A stretch of DNA of 64,000 nt from Biomphalaria glabrata (taxonomy: Eukaryota > Mollusca > Gastropoda > Planorbidae): assembly GCF_947242115.1 (NCBI RefSeq), contig NC_074716.1:1752001-1816000 (forward strand), written 5' to 3'. Position numbers and translations under genes: made by a program. The notes beneath the pieces are model-generated. The model made no database searches. It had not been told where the DNA came from and was given only the letters and a program-made list of their open reading frames with translations. This document shows, one piece after another, positions 13,601 through 23,522 of this stretch. Position 1 is the stretch's first letter. Every line of letters starts with the position of its first letter.

Positions 13601-16600
13601 CCGTCCCCAGCCCACCTGCCGTTTGCCCGAACGCCCATGTAGCCAGTCCGCCCATGCATAGTGCGTGCCAGCCTTAGATATGCGAGAAGGAAATAATTAG
13701 CACTCATTAAGCTTGTAAAGATTTCACGTCTGCGGTCCATGACCATGACCTTGGTGTTCCGAAAATAAAGGGTGAAATGCATGAAAGTGTCATAGAAAGA
13801 AAAATAATTGAGCTAATTAAGCCAAATTTCGTATTACTTTAATATGTTGACACTTATACCGCATGGGGGCATGCCAAAAGCAGATATTTTTAGGGCGATT
13901 TTAAAGGAGGAAGGCGTAACAGAGGTGCCCCTCCCCGGAAGTAGTCTGGCGCCATTTTTGTCTTCATTGGCTTAGAGGAAAATACCTGGTAGCAGATAGC
14001 AAAAAGAGTTGGAGAGCTCTCGCGAAGGTCGCGGGACACATATTTGAGGCCCAGAGGAAAGCCCTTGTAGAGGACAGGCGCAGATGAAGTAAAGAAAACT
14101 TATATAGACCCCCCCCCCCGGCGGACAACGCCTTTGTCTGCAACAGCTGTGGAAAAATATGCAGGTCGTAACTGCGTTTGCGTAGCTATGTGAAACGCTG
14201 TATTTTTCCGTAATCTTCGGAATAGAAAACATTGCTAAGTTGACATTTTTTAAATATTTCTCAGCAGAACCAATTTCTTGAGTCAAGTAGTCTCTGAATG
14301 ACACTGATATTTTCAGTTATCGTTTTTTTTTTTTATAAAGAGCTCACGATTCCATGTCGCTGGACACACATTGAAGAGAAAAACCCTCGCCAAAGTCAGG
14401 CGCAGACGGCGAAAAGATAATTTAAAATAGAAACCGGAAGAACAAAGGTTTTGTCTGCCAAGCATTCAGATCACAACTAGATCAACGTAGTTTCATGGAA
14501 TTCAGCACTCGTCCTTAAGCAGCGGCAGGGGCGTAACTAGGGATTTGGGGGCCCGGGGGGATTGACCTCTTTGGGGGCCCCTTACATTTTGACAATCGAC
14601 ATATGACATGGGATAATGTACGCAAAAATATATATCTTATTGGTTCAGTATATCAATAAACTTTACAAAAAGTAATCAAGACTCTTTTAATGAATAATAC
14701 CTTTATTTATTAGTTAAATAATGCACAAGTGACAAATCTAAATTGATATCGCTTCACGTCGTGCATTCTGTGCAGCAAATACATCTATAACATCAACTAC
14801 ATCGATACTTTCTAGTATTTGTAACTTCACTGACATTAAAGCCATGATAAGCCTTTCTTGTGTCATTGTGCTCCTGAGATAGCTTTTGATGAACTTGAGC
14901 TTTGAGAATGATCTCTCACATGACGTAATGGAAGTGGCCTGAGTTAGCAGTATTCGGGGGAGGTTGCAAAGTTTGAGCACACGTAATTACCATATGAAGC
15001 CTGTTTCCTCAATATGTCTATTGGTGGTTGTATTACTGGTTTGTTGATGAAAAGTGCTCGTGCATCAATGACATCATTGAAAAAGCGATTTGCCATTTAT
15101 TTCATCATACAAACAGGAAAAGTAGCACAGTTTGTCATAAGCGGGTCTTCATCTAACAGGTGTCTTGGTTCAAGAAGAAACCCAAAGGTATCCATTTTCT
15201 TTCCAACCTTTGAAATCTGCTCTTCATCTCCATATGAAATCTGTCCAGCACTTCTGTCGAAACACGTTTGAATTGCAGTTCTATTGACAGTCCTACATTA
15301 GAACTCAACTTCCCATCAAGTCTTTTCTTTCTTCTGGTTGTTTTGATTACAGGGAATCCATAGTATTCACTACCTTCTTTTGCTTTTTCGATGGATTGGT
15401 TTTTTGTCAGTTTCTCATCATTTTGCAGAAAGCATGAAAGGGTACTAATTTCTTTAGCAGCTTCCCGTATATGCAGTCCAGACTTTTGTAGTTTCTTCTG
15501 AACTATATTAATTGGGCGCAAGAGCTTTGACCAGAATTCAAGATAGGCGAAAAATTCTTAATTTTCCACTGCATGAAGAAGATTCTGTGCTAATATTATA
15601 TGGTACCGGTATTACGTCATTGTAGGTTGTTTATGTTTTGTGCGAAAGAAAAAGGATTCAGAGAATACAAAAGTGGGAAAGATCCATATCTCGTTATGCT
15701 CGAGTATAGAAATACTCCGATAAGTGGACTGCCGTATTCACCATCACAACTGCTGACGAGTAGAAGACTCAGGGAATCATTCGAACTGATCCCAAACTAT
15801 TGAAACCATCGGTAGCTGAAAATGCAGAGACATTACTCAACGAACGACATATGAAAAGAAAAGTGAAATAAAATGCAAAAGCAAGACTACCTAAAGATTA
15901 TTCTGTCGGAGAGTTCGTCTAGGTCAAACATGGCAGAAAGCAGTAGTCATAAAAAAACATTCAGCACCCAGATCTTACATCATAAAGACAAACGGAAAAA
16001 CATACAGAAGAAATCAACGCTTTTTTAATAAATTTCGATGAAGACATCTGTGAGTACATGAGACCGATGGAAACAATGAACTGCAAACTGTTGGAACAAA
16101 CGAAACAAACAGTTATAGAACTTGTGCCAGTCAAGACAACCAGAAATGGACGAATTGTTAAAGTTCCTAGTAGACAGGGCCGGCCTTAGGCCAATGCAGC
16201 CTATGCGGTGGCAGTGGGTCCCGCGCTTTCATAGGCCCCGCGCTAATTCTAAGTGTACATTATTAAATTAAACCATTACAACGTATATAAAATAACAGGG
16301 TTTTCGCGACCTACTGATTTTCCAGGGCCTCCAGGAAATCTCATGAAAGGCAAAATATACGATAAAGTCCTGAACTTTTTTTGAATTTATTCAAATCTCC
16401 TGAAGAATAGACGAAATTGACATTTTGGGGTGCCTATAAAAAAAATGGCATTGCGAGCTTTCATTTGATAAAAATTTATTGCAAAGACGAAAGTAGGCCT
16501 ATTTTCTAATTCAAAAAAAATAATTTTGACATTATGCTCATCCCTACCCAGACTAGGCCCCGCGCGATCCGTTTCGTATAGGGCCCCGCAAATGCTAGGG

Positions 16601-19600
16601 CGGCCCTGCTAGTAGATATCACTTTTAAGAACTTTAAAAGGAAGGGTGTGATAATAACTTCAAAAGGAATGATGTGCTAATATTATATGATATTACGTCA
16701 TTGTTTGTTGTTTATGTTTTGTGCGAAAGCAAAAGGATTAGATGGAAATAAAAAGAGTTTCCATTGGATTGAGGAAAGATGAATAGAGGGGTAATAACTC
16801 GAGTGTGAAGTTTAATTCTGAAATTATAGACGCCAAACCCGAATAATGGACTATTCTAGCATTATTAAGAATAACTTTTGGATCTGTTATACTCGATTCT
16901 GTAAATTTTGATTCCAGGTTAATTAGTGTAGCCATAAAATACTCGACATTTAGATCCATTATTAGTAAAGGTAACAAGATACCTGGAATTCGCTGTATAT
17001 CATGCAGTTTTATTCGTGGCAACAAAGTTTAAAATGTAAAACTAACTTTAAAAAAAACTTTGATCTCTGTGGGAAAAAATATTTTTAAAATGTCAACAAA
17101 GTCAACTGATAGACCTAGATCTAGGTTTAGTCTTTGTGATAAATTTAATCCATAAATGTTGAAAAAAAAAAGACACCCGTTGACACTATTTGTCAATCAA
17201 ATATATTAATTTATGTATTTACAATAAATTTCGGACACCCATTTGAGGGCCCCCCATAGGTGGGGGCCCGGGGGGATTTTAAAATTCTCCCCCCCATCCC
17301 CCCCCCCTTAGTTACGCCACTGAGCAGCGGACTTCGCCTTATTATCAAAGCAGTAGACACAAATGTTGTTAACCAAGGTGGCGATGACCTGAGTCCTGAA
17401 GGAAAAACGAGCCAAGCGTAAAAAGAATGACTCCTCTGACACCGGGCGGGATCCAGTTTTGCCTGTGATTTAAGCTGAATATAGGCTAATTATGTTTGTC
17501 CAGAATAAAGCTCTAGATCTACAGCCATGAGAAGATATGTTTTTATAAGATGAGACATAGCCCTAAATCAGGGGTTCTCAACCTGTGGGTCGCGACCCCC
17601 TTGGGGGTCGATTGACGATTTGCCAGGGGTCGTCAAAGACCATCGAAAAAATGAATTGTTTTTTTCCATTCTTCTATTGCTGTGTGTGTATGCGGAAGGG
17701 GCGGGGTCGCGACAGTGTGTGTGTGTGGGGGGGGGATTGTAAAACGGGGTCGCCGAGCCTAAAAGGCTGAGAACCGCTGTCCTAAATGAAGGCAGCCAGT
17801 AAAAGTGTCGCCATTCCTGGGGTCAATTTCAGACTATGGAGGATAACTCTTCACCTCCCCTCTTTTGGTCCACAGCCATTATAATACAAAACTGCAAACC
17901 ACAAATAGATCTAAATCAAAAGGAAGTATCAAACACACTAATACAAGGGTTCTCAACCTGTGGGTCGCGACCCCCTTGGGGGTCGATTGACAATTTGCCA
18001 GGGGTCGCCTAAGACCATCGAAAATATAGATTGTTCTTGTCTATTCTTCTATTGCTGTGTGTGTGTGGGTGTTAGGGGGTCGCGTCAGAGTGGGGGATTC
18101 TAAAAGGGGTCGCCGACCTTAAAAGGTTGAGAACCGCTGCACTAATAGCTATTGTATAATTACATAAAATACACGGAATCATATATATATATATATAAGC
18201 TGAATATAGGCTAAGTATGTTTGTCCAGAATAAAGCTCTAGCTTTTCTTATGAGGGTAAAATACAAAATCACTGCTTTCTGAAATGTGTGCATAATTAAA
18301 CTGTCTTAGAGCGCCATTCGCGCACCCGGATAGAGTTAAAATTGACGATGTATTCACAAACAGATCTGCCCTGTGGCCCCCCCCCCCCCCATTCCCACTA
18401 AATAGTCCTGGATTCGCTCTTGATTTAAAAAGAAAAAACAACAACTATTTACTACAGGTAGTTGAGTTCCTAACCCAGATCCCACCATGACAACCAAATC
18501 GTAGACTTGTGTTCGTCTGCTGGGATCAAGTGTTTGCTATTAGACGACTGCTATTCTATTCTCTCTACGTCCAAATGTGTTTTTGTAATTCACTGACCCA
18601 GTTAATTTATAAATAGCTTGGAAATGTACGCCTGCTTTCGTCACAGCATGGAACCAGACGATAATTGTTGATTGGCCGAGCCCTACCAGATCAAAACACG
18701 GTACTTTTTCTCAAAACAAAAACTAATTAGGAATGAAATGAAAAAAAAAAACAAAACACAACAAATCAGAATTAACCATTTTTTTTAAACTTAAATTCTA
18801 CTAGTTAGATCAGCGGTTCTCAACCTTTTAAGCTCGGCGACCCCTTTTTACAATCCCCCACTCTGCCGCGACCCCCCCCCCCTACACACACATACAGCAA
18901 CAGAAGAGTAGACAATATTTTCGATGGTCTTAAGCGACCCCTGGCAAATAGTCAATCGACCCCCAAGGGGGTCGCGACCCACAGGTTGAGAACCCCTGAG
19001 TTAGATGAACTAGTCAAACAGTCCACATGACGTTTATTATATAAGTAAAACGCCCCGTACAATCACTACTTATTAGCTATATTAGTCAAAGTCGAACTTA
19101 CCAAAGGTTAGTACAAGAAACGCCACTGCCACAAAGACCAGACTGGGGCGCGAAAGTGAGCCCTGTTAGAAAAAAAAAATCAATCGTAATTTGTTTGATT
19201 GTTAATCACATATAAACAATCTCTCTCTACCTCCCCCTCTCTCTACCTCCATCTCTCTCTCTCTCTCTCTGTGTTCATTTATCTCTATATCTTATCTTAT
19301 CTTATCTTATATCTATATTTATGTCTATCTAAATTTTTAAAAAAAGCGATTAAAGATCACCACAATTTTAGAATCTAGCAAACACTTTCGTCATACTAAT
19401 AAATTTGAATCATTTCTTTTGACAACTTTTCATTCTCCTATCGAGCGGAAATTCCACATATAAGCGCGTGCTGCATGACAACGCATTCTACTTCATTTTC
19501 AGAGAGTCACTTCATTAATTATTGAATGGACCTCATTCACCAATCGTAAACAAACAACATTTAGCCACGTGATAATATTGATTAAACAATGAAAAAAAAA

Positions 19601-20668
19601 CGTATCACGTGATAGCCTTTATGGATTACGTAATGTGTATAGAAGAGATAGAGAATATCGTGGCTAAATGTCGTTTGTTTAAGATTGGTGAATGAGGTCC
19701 ATAATTCTAATTTTTATTTATCATTGAAGCACATAGAGAAACACCTTTAGTAAACTCACTAAATTTAGAAAGCCTTCAGGACAGAAGACTCAAAAGTAAG
19801 GTATCAATTATACATAAAACACTGAACCATAATCTTCAAATACAAAAACAAACTTTAATAAAATACTCTGAAAGACACAAAGATAAAGGCACACTCCTCA
19901 TCCCATATGCTAGGACAAATTTGTAAAAATACTGCTTCTTCCCTAGTGCTATTAGAGCATGGAATGGGTTGCCTGAGCTAGCCAGGAAAACCAGTGACTT
20001 GGCAGAATTTAAGTCGTTGGTTAATATGCATAACTGAATGCATGATGCGTAGGACGTAATCATCTTCTTTTTTTTAAGTAACGTCTATATTATATAAGAT
20101 AAGATAAGCCTAGCGCCTCAATATGGAAATCAGAAGAACTAACAATTATAATGTAATTTTCTTATTATATTAGTATCGAAAATAGATTTATTGCATATGT
20201 CTCTCCCCGTGAGAAGGTTAGCCACACTCAATCTTGTATAAATATGTATAGAAAGTATGTATTTAATCATATTTATGAATATGTAAAGTATTTGATATGA
20301 ATTGTTCCGTAGAGTCGTCTACAAAACAGAAATATTAAAACATGTTCATTTAAGATACACATCTGATCAAAGATCGGACATTATAGTGGGGCTAAATATG
20401 AAAAATAAAAAGGTCTTTTACTATCAATATGCCTATATTTTCATAATGTAAAGATGACTTGCCGGCAGGCGCCACCAGAGAGGGAGATGGGGACTAACAG
20501 GACTCTGGGCCCCAACAGAAGGGGAGCCCCTCGCGATTTTTTATGGATCTTGCATACGTATTTAAAGTTTATTTATTTTTTTTAGGTTTGGGCGGGGGGT
20601 GGCACATACCTAACTCTTAGGGGTACAAATATTTCTTTTGGTGTACATGTCATCGGCCACTATAATAC

Positions 20669-20744
<76 letters not shown>

Positions 20745-21215
20745 TCACCTGGATCGGCCTCTATGTGTGACCAACGCTTAACATAGGGATTATCCGATCA
20801 GACCCAATAGAGATGCTAGGTACCCATGAAAATGTTTTGTTTTGTTTCGGATGTTCTATCAGAACTGAAGATTTTTACATCCTAGGCCAGACACGACGGC
20901 GGGGGGGATGGCGGCGTACAGGGTTGGAACCCGTGAACATGGAGACGACAGCCCAGAGCACTAACCACACGACCATGCAGATGGTTGACAATATTTGAAC
21001 TTGAGATTCTTTTCCTCCTCCTTTTCTCCCCACCCCCAAATATGTATGATCAGCCAAGAGTTGTGAGACAAAGCAGGGAATAAAAGCTTCGTCAAAATTA
21101 TGTATGCGCAAACCTATAAACCAGAAAATAATACATTTTTAATGAATATTACAGTATGTTCACTACAGATTTGATATGTCCAAACAACGTAACCACACAA
21201 AAAATCACTCACCAT
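1645..21215 (-). CDS. Secreted giant protein with 32 VWC-like cysteine-rich modules (6 exons)
   Basis: Spliced minus-strand gene. Exons: 21213-21215 (ATG directly before GTGAGT), 19102-19162, 13115-13150, 10719-10794, 4122-10426, 1645-1781. All junctions are GT/AG and the phases agree, giving 2205 residues. Residues 1-21 (MGSLSRPSLVFVAVAFLVLTF) form a signal peptide. A short Asn/Ser/Gln linker follows, then 32 modules of about 48 residues with the pattern CxxC..VxG..y.GN..F....GC..y.C.C.C(N/D)GSW.CP......C. Exon 4 carries the first half of module 1 and the giant exon completes it in frame, which strongly supports the model. The last exon adds a variant module (TVGNRTF...CHDDGTYNC) and the stop. 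Ser/Thr/Pro-rich linkers separate modules 23-25, and a Pro/Gly-rich linker separates 26-27. The modules resemble VWC/kielin-chordin domains but lack the usual CCxxC end. An extracellular matrix, mucus or ligand-binding role is inference only; I do not recognise a named orthologue. Confidence 0.85.
2250..3596. repeat. 46-bp minisatellite
   Basis: About 29 tandem copies of a 46-bp unit containing AGTAGTATACACTGTCTTTT and GAGACAGGAACCAAATAC, joined by a TA-repeat of variable length. It lies in the last intron of the module gene. Since 46 is not a multiple of three and the unit lacks minus-strand stops, all three minus frames stay open for about 450 codons. These ORFs are not genes. Confidence 0.95.
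3600..3690 (+). mobile_element. SINE family A fragment
   Basis: Decayed B box (GCTTCAAACCTG), then CTGGACTAGGACATAATTATCTTCA, matching the 3' half of the intact SINE at 59727-59905. Confidence 0.45.
3828..4050. repeat. 27/33-bp minisatellite
   Basis: About eight imperfect units around AGATATATTGGTGTCCAGT followed by AAAGATAA, with some carrying a 6-bp insertion (GGTAAA). It lies in the last intron of the module gene, next to the donor of the giant exon. Confidence 0.8.
4122..10426 (-). CDS. Giant internal coding exon (2101 whole codons) of the cysteine-rich module gene
   Basis: The open frame runs from 10449 to 4108, but its ends are intronic. A polypyrimidine acceptor (TATATTTCAG) precedes 10426 and a GTGAGC donor follows 4122, so the true exon is 6305 bp with entry phase 2 and exit phase 1. 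It encodes residues about 60-2160, that is, most of module 1 and modules 2-31. Modules 5-10 (about 8630-9700) are almost identical 61-residue units, including the linker AREATDSSASED. Modules 2-4, 11-15 and 24 have an extra residue before the CxC (for example YKNCICNC), while 16-23 and 25-31 have the shorter YKCRCNC type, so two module subtypes are grouped in blocks. Several antisense and other-frame ORFs over this exon are shadows. Confidence 0.9.
8632..9697 (-). repeat. 183-bp in-frame coding tandem repeat (modules 5-10)
   Basis: Six near-identical copies of a 183-bp (61-codon) unit inside the giant exon. The landmark GCAGATATTTTTAGC recurs every 183 bp (about 8815, 8998, 9181, 9364, 9547). 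Copies differ by only a few bases, mostly Asp/Glu and Lys/Arg swaps, which points to recent unequal exchange or gene conversion. Because the period is a multiple of three, the antisense strand is also open over 8579-9802. Confidence 0.9.
10855..11335. repeat. Short tandem repeat (about 60-72 bp) interrupted by a SINE
   Basis: Five to six units built on CTTGTTGATCCTATTAGGAA and ATGATTACATTACACATACA. The array is split at 11078-11257 by a SINE. Intron 3 of the module gene. Confidence 0.8.
11078..11257 (-). mobile_element. SINE family A (tRNA-derived), near full length
   Basis: Minus orientation. The tRNA head GCTGCCTGGTCGTGCGGTTT and B box GGGTTCAAACCC are followed by the GGAGGTTTGGA...TAG body and an ATTTTACAAACA-type end. 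Flanked by the 7-bp duplication ATGATTA (11071-11077 and 11258-11264). Confidence 0.85.
11371..11650 (+). mobile_element. SINE family B (tRNA head plus conserved central domain)
   Basis: Diverged copy. The tRNA-like head (GGGGCTGAATGGTAAAGCGA, GCGTTCGAATCTC B box) is followed by the family core: AGTCACATGACACCCTCGTA, CCCTATAGATCGTAAGGTCT. The core resembles what I recall of the widespread metazoan MetaSINE domain. Confidence 0.75.
11765..11966 (+). mobile_element. SPIN-like hAT MITE, copy 1
   Basis: 202 bp with termini CAGCGGTTCTCAACCT and AGGTTGAGAACCGCTG and an exact 8-bp duplication AAGTAAAT on both sides. GGGTCGCGA..GGGGGTCGATTGAC and AGGGGTCGCCTAAGACCATC are subterminal. No coding. Confidence 0.9.
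12330..12500 (-). mobile_element. LINE family A 3' end
   Basis: Minus-strand 3' terminus with a TTATATAATACAGACGTTAC tail side and remnants of WLPELARKTGDLAEFKSLVN. Truncated on the 5' side. Confidence 0.75.
12616..12916. mobile_element. Non-autonomous hAT related to the element at 14526-17322
   Basis: 301 bp, ends CAGTGGCGT and ACGCCACTG, with flanking ACTAAAAG/ACTAAAGG (7 of 8 match). Its left end shares ATTTTGACATTCGACAT-like sequence and GGATAATGTAC-type sequence with the larger hAT element, so it is probably a deletion derivative. Confidence 0.75.
13855..14205 (+). mobile_element. LINE 3' end with C-terminal zinc-finger remnant
   Basis: Plus-strand remnants read GCMPKADIF, RFLKEEGVTEVPLPG and NAFVCNSCGKICRS. 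This is the terminal Cys-His finger seen at the end of many LINE ORF2 proteins. Same family as 40085-40490. Broken. Confidence 0.55.
15587..16740 (+). mobile_element. Ty3/Gypsy-type LTR retroelement fossil
   Basis: Plus-strand remnant of the integrase C-terminal region (motif LEYRNTPISGLPYSPSQLL around 15690-15750) followed by downstream pol remnants. A sequence of about 70 bp at 15587-15659 recurs at 16675-16740, consistent with LTR pieces at both ends. Broken, only a small part of an element; interrupted by a hAT MITE at 16175-16608. Confidence 0.7.
16175..16608. mobile_element. hAT MITE nested in the Gypsy fossil
   Basis: 434 bp with termini CAGGGCCGGCCTTAGG and CTAGGGCGGCCCTG and a perfect 8-bp duplication CTAGTAGA (16167-16174, 16609-16616). 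No coding. Confidence 0.85.
16738..17036 (-). mobile_element. Tc1/IS630-type transposase fragment
   Basis: A minus-strand frame contains NARIVHYSGLASIISELNF and ELLPLYSSFLNPMETLFISI, the usual DDE_3 block (LPPYSPFLNPIE) of Tc1/mariner/IS630 transposases. No termini recognised. It lies inside the hAT element. Confidence 0.6.
17569..17779 (+). mobile_element. SPIN-like hAT MITE, copy 2
   Basis: 211 bp with CAGGGGTTCTCAACCTGTGG and GAGAACCGCTG ends. Flanks CCCTAAAT/TCCTAAAT match 7 of 8. Central TG/G-rich simple sequence. Confidence 0.9.
17944..18139 (+). mobile_element. SPIN-like hAT MITE, copy 3
   Basis: 196 bp; exact 8-bp target duplication CACTAATA on both sides. Same subterminal blocks as copies 1 and 2. 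Confidence 0.9.
18811..18998 (-). mobile_element. SPIN-like hAT MITE, copy 4
   Basis: 188 bp in reverse orientation; exact 8-bp duplication AGTTAGAT. The end GGGGGTCGCGACCCACAGGT is intact. Confidence 0.9.
19526..19702. mobile_element. Palindromic MITE, family P, copy 1
   Basis: Long inverted termini begin ATGGACCTCATTCACCAATC, continue GTAAACAAACAACATTTAG(C/T)CACGTGA, and are mirrored at the right end. About 177 bp, no coding. Confidence 0.85.
19729..20106 (+). mobile_element. LINE family A 3' end
   Basis: Plus orientation, from the RT C-terminus (LNLESLQDRRLKSK-type) through SAIRAWNGLPELARKTSDL to the GTAACGTCTATATTATATAAGATAAG tail. Frame-broken. Confidence 0.85.
20107..20660. other. Unassigned AT-rich interval
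   Basis: No gene seen. A GC-rich patch at 20460-20545 (GGGCCCCAAC, GGGGAGCCCC) looks like a transposon-end remnant, but I could not define termini. Confidence 0.3.
20668..20745. repeat. (AT)n microsatellite
   Basis: About 70 bp of nearly pure AT dinucleotide repeat. Confidence 0.95.
20829..20988 (-). mobile_element. SINE family A, diverged subfamily
   Basis: Reverse orientation: CATGGTCGTGTGGTTAGTGC head, GGGTTCCAACCC B box (minus strand) and TGTTTCGGATGTTC 3' part. More diverged than the copies at 11078 and 59727. Confidence 0.75.
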
Positions 21216-21288
21216 CTCGCCCAGTTAGTCCAAGAGATTCAAAATAAATGTTTTACAACTAACACCGGAGCAGTTTGCATTGGTTAGC

Positions 21289-21296
21289 TATTTATA
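21289..21296 (-). promoter_or_regulatory. TATA-like box of the cysteine-rich module gene
   Basis: On the minus strand the sequence reads GCTATAAATAGC, about 75 bp upstream of the start codon at 21215. A start site 25-30 bp downstream would leave a 5' UTR of about 45-50 nt ending in GGGCGAG-ATG. Position and motif fit a core promoter, but no transcript evidence is available. Confidence 0.4.
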
Positions 21297-21688
21297 GCAC
21301 AGATGGTGAGCATCTTGTAATGGCGGATTGTACAATTGGGTAGCCGCGCTGAAGTGCAGGGGAGAGAAGCGTCGCAACATGAACGCCTATAGAGACACGC
21401 AGAAGAGAAGGGAGACAATAGAAGGCAAGGGAAACGATTATATGCTCTTAAAGGCAAGGGTGACAATAGGTGGACACTATAGAAGATGGGGAGACGAAGG
21501 GACAGTACTACGAAAGTCCGGCTGGACAACATGCGAGGGCTGTGAATGTTCAAAGAGACACGCCCCTTTCTCTCCCAGAATTCAACTACGTCATTCTTCT
21601 TAATACCACTCAATAACTGCGGAGTAATAGAGACCATAACAACTAAAGTGCACTGCACTTGTTGTTTCACGGCAATATGGATCCTTAT

Positions 21689-22472
21689 CAGGGGCGGAAT
21701 GGGTATCAGAATCGGCCCAGACATTACCATACGATTCGGCCCATCCAATGATTTCATACGATATGCATAAAACAGAACGCATGTTTGCAAGCGTAGGTTT
21801 CTATAACTTATTGTATTTCAACATGTAAATAGACTGAGGGACTATATGATATCTCAATTTGTAAATTTAAAAAATCTACAGTGCAATCGCAATAGTCTAT
21901 TACATTATTTTGTTCCTATAACTAAAAGATTGAAGCATAACACTTGATTGCGGCCTTTGCGTGTGTTGTAGGCCTACGTTCTAGAATGTCGTTTCGATAA
22001 TCCCTCGCGGGTTTCAAGATTAGGCCCTCTATGTTTTCACTAGTTCAAATTATGTAGGACTATAAAAAAATATAGGTATAATGTTCTTTGTTCATCTCTT
22101 AGTGTGTAAAGAGAATTGAAACTCACAGAAGCGTTTACGGTTTACGGGTATAAGCGAATCCATTATTTGGGAATAATAAGGCCTGTCTTCGAAGATTAAT
22201 GTGGAACGCAGTACTGTATTTCCCGTGGCTACGCAGCCCCAGCTGTGACCTACATATTTCGCTACATCCGTCCCATATTTGGTAATATGTGTCGTGTATT
22301 ACACAGTTAAGTAGGCCTATATAAAGATCTTTTATAAAAGGTAAGGAGAGGCCAATCACGTTTACGGGACTCACTGACATTTAATGTAGCCCGTTTGGCA
22401 TCCCCGCCGGCCCATTTAGGCCCCGGCCCACCGGGCATTTGCCTGGTTGCCCATATAGCCTGTCCGCCCCTG
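21689..22472. mobile_element. Putative DNA transposon/MITE with CAGGGGCGGA ends
   Basis: 784 bp bounded by CAGGGGCGGAATGGG and GCCTGTCCGCCCCTG, with GGCCCA-rich subterminal sequence at both ends. Flanking duplication not clear; no transposase seen. Confidence 0.55.
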
Positions 22473-22929
22473 AATTCTTCATTCACAAGACTGAACCGAT
22501 GCCGATGTCACTAGCACTAGGCAGAAATCAACTAATCAACAATGCCAACGCAGAGACTATAGCTCTCGCCTCTCGGTATAGCATCTCGGAGTCTACACTT
22601 GATTTTAATTTGTGTAATAGCTGTGTCTACAATGCATCGGGTTCAGGCCCGCTAGCACATAATGAGAACTCAATTAACCATGCAGGTAGTTGGCAGCATG
22701 TCAGCCGCCTAAAAGAATAAACAGGCCACTAGGTGAGAGTGTGGCATATTTTTTTTTCCTTTTGTTTACCTCTGCTAAGAGATGGGAGCCCGTGTGTGCG
22801 CGCGCGTGTGTGTGCGCGTGTTCATCTTTCGTTTTCCTGAGAATAATTAACGTATTGAAATCAATCTGAACTTTCACCTCTGCTTCACTCGCGCTCACAT
22901 TTCTTATTTGTAAGACACATTTCTTAGTT
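22473..22929. other. Unassigned interval with CG/TG simple repeat
   Basis: No gene recognised. A purine/pyrimidine-alternating GTGTGTGCGCGCGCGTGTGT tract lies at 22790-22820, a potential Z-DNA segment. Confidence 0.3.
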
Positions 22930-23255
22930 CATCTGCTGGGACAAACTCGTACAAGTGCTCCTATTTTCCCTAAGTGTCAAGATAGGCATGGAACGGATTG
23001 CCTGGATAACCACTGATTTAGCAGAGTTTCGGTCCTTAACATGCACGACTAGCCTATTGAAGGAATGTCTGTAATGTAGAAGATAAGAACCTTTAAAACA
23101 GATGACCGGAATGTTAGTCGTGTTGCAACAATGACTTGATATTTAAGCCTCTAATTGACATGCGCGAATAGATAAACACATAGATACGCGTAGGACGCAA
23201 TTATCGTCTTTTTCAAGGATCGTCTGTAATTCATATGATAAGATATACAAGAGAG
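22930..23255 (+). mobile_element. Two decayed LINE family A 3' ends
   Basis: 22930-23090 retains GGGACAAACTCGTACAAGTG, ATGGAACGGATTGCCTG and a GTCTGTAATGTAGAAGATAAG tail. 23170-23252 retains TACGCGTAGGACGCAATTAT and a CATATGATAAGATAT tail. Older than the other copies. Confidence 0.5.
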
Positions 23256-23322
23256 AAATTCTCGACCGGTTCTAGTTTCTGCTAACTAATGCTAACATAC
23301 AAAAAAAAAACGTCCAGCTAGA

Positions 23323-23522
23323 CAGGGGTTCTCAACCTGTGGGTCGCGACCCCCTCGGGGCTCGATTGACCATTTGCCAGGGGTCGCCTAAGACCATTCG
23401 AAAATATGGATTGTTATTGTCTACTCTTCTATTGCTGTATGTATGTGTGGGTGGGGGTCGCGACAGAGTGGGGAGTGAGTGTTAAAAAGGGGTCGCCGAA
23501 CTTAAAAGGTTGAGAACCACTG
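23323..23522 (+). mobile_element. SPIN-like hAT MITE, copy 5
   Basis: 200 bp with CAGGGGTTCTCAACCTGTGG start and AGGTTGAGAACCACTG end. AGCTAGA flanks both sides (7 bp visible). Confidence 0.88.

Larger units (their letters stand above)
14526..17322 (-). mobile_element. hAT transposon with transposase remnants, hosting nested insertions
   Basis: 2797 bp bounded by CAGGGGCGTAACTAGGG and TTAGTTACGCCACTG, with an exact 8-bp duplication AGCAGCGG (14518-14525, 17323-17330). On the minus strand at 14738-14980 the hAT dimerisation domain is legible (SITSCERSFSKLKFIKSYLR), as in ZMYM1-like transposases. A second transposase piece lies at 15153-15521. The middle is displaced by a Gypsy-type fossil, a hAT MITE and a Tc1/IS630-type fragment, so the element is inactive. 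It lies in intron 2 of the module gene. Confidence 0.85.
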
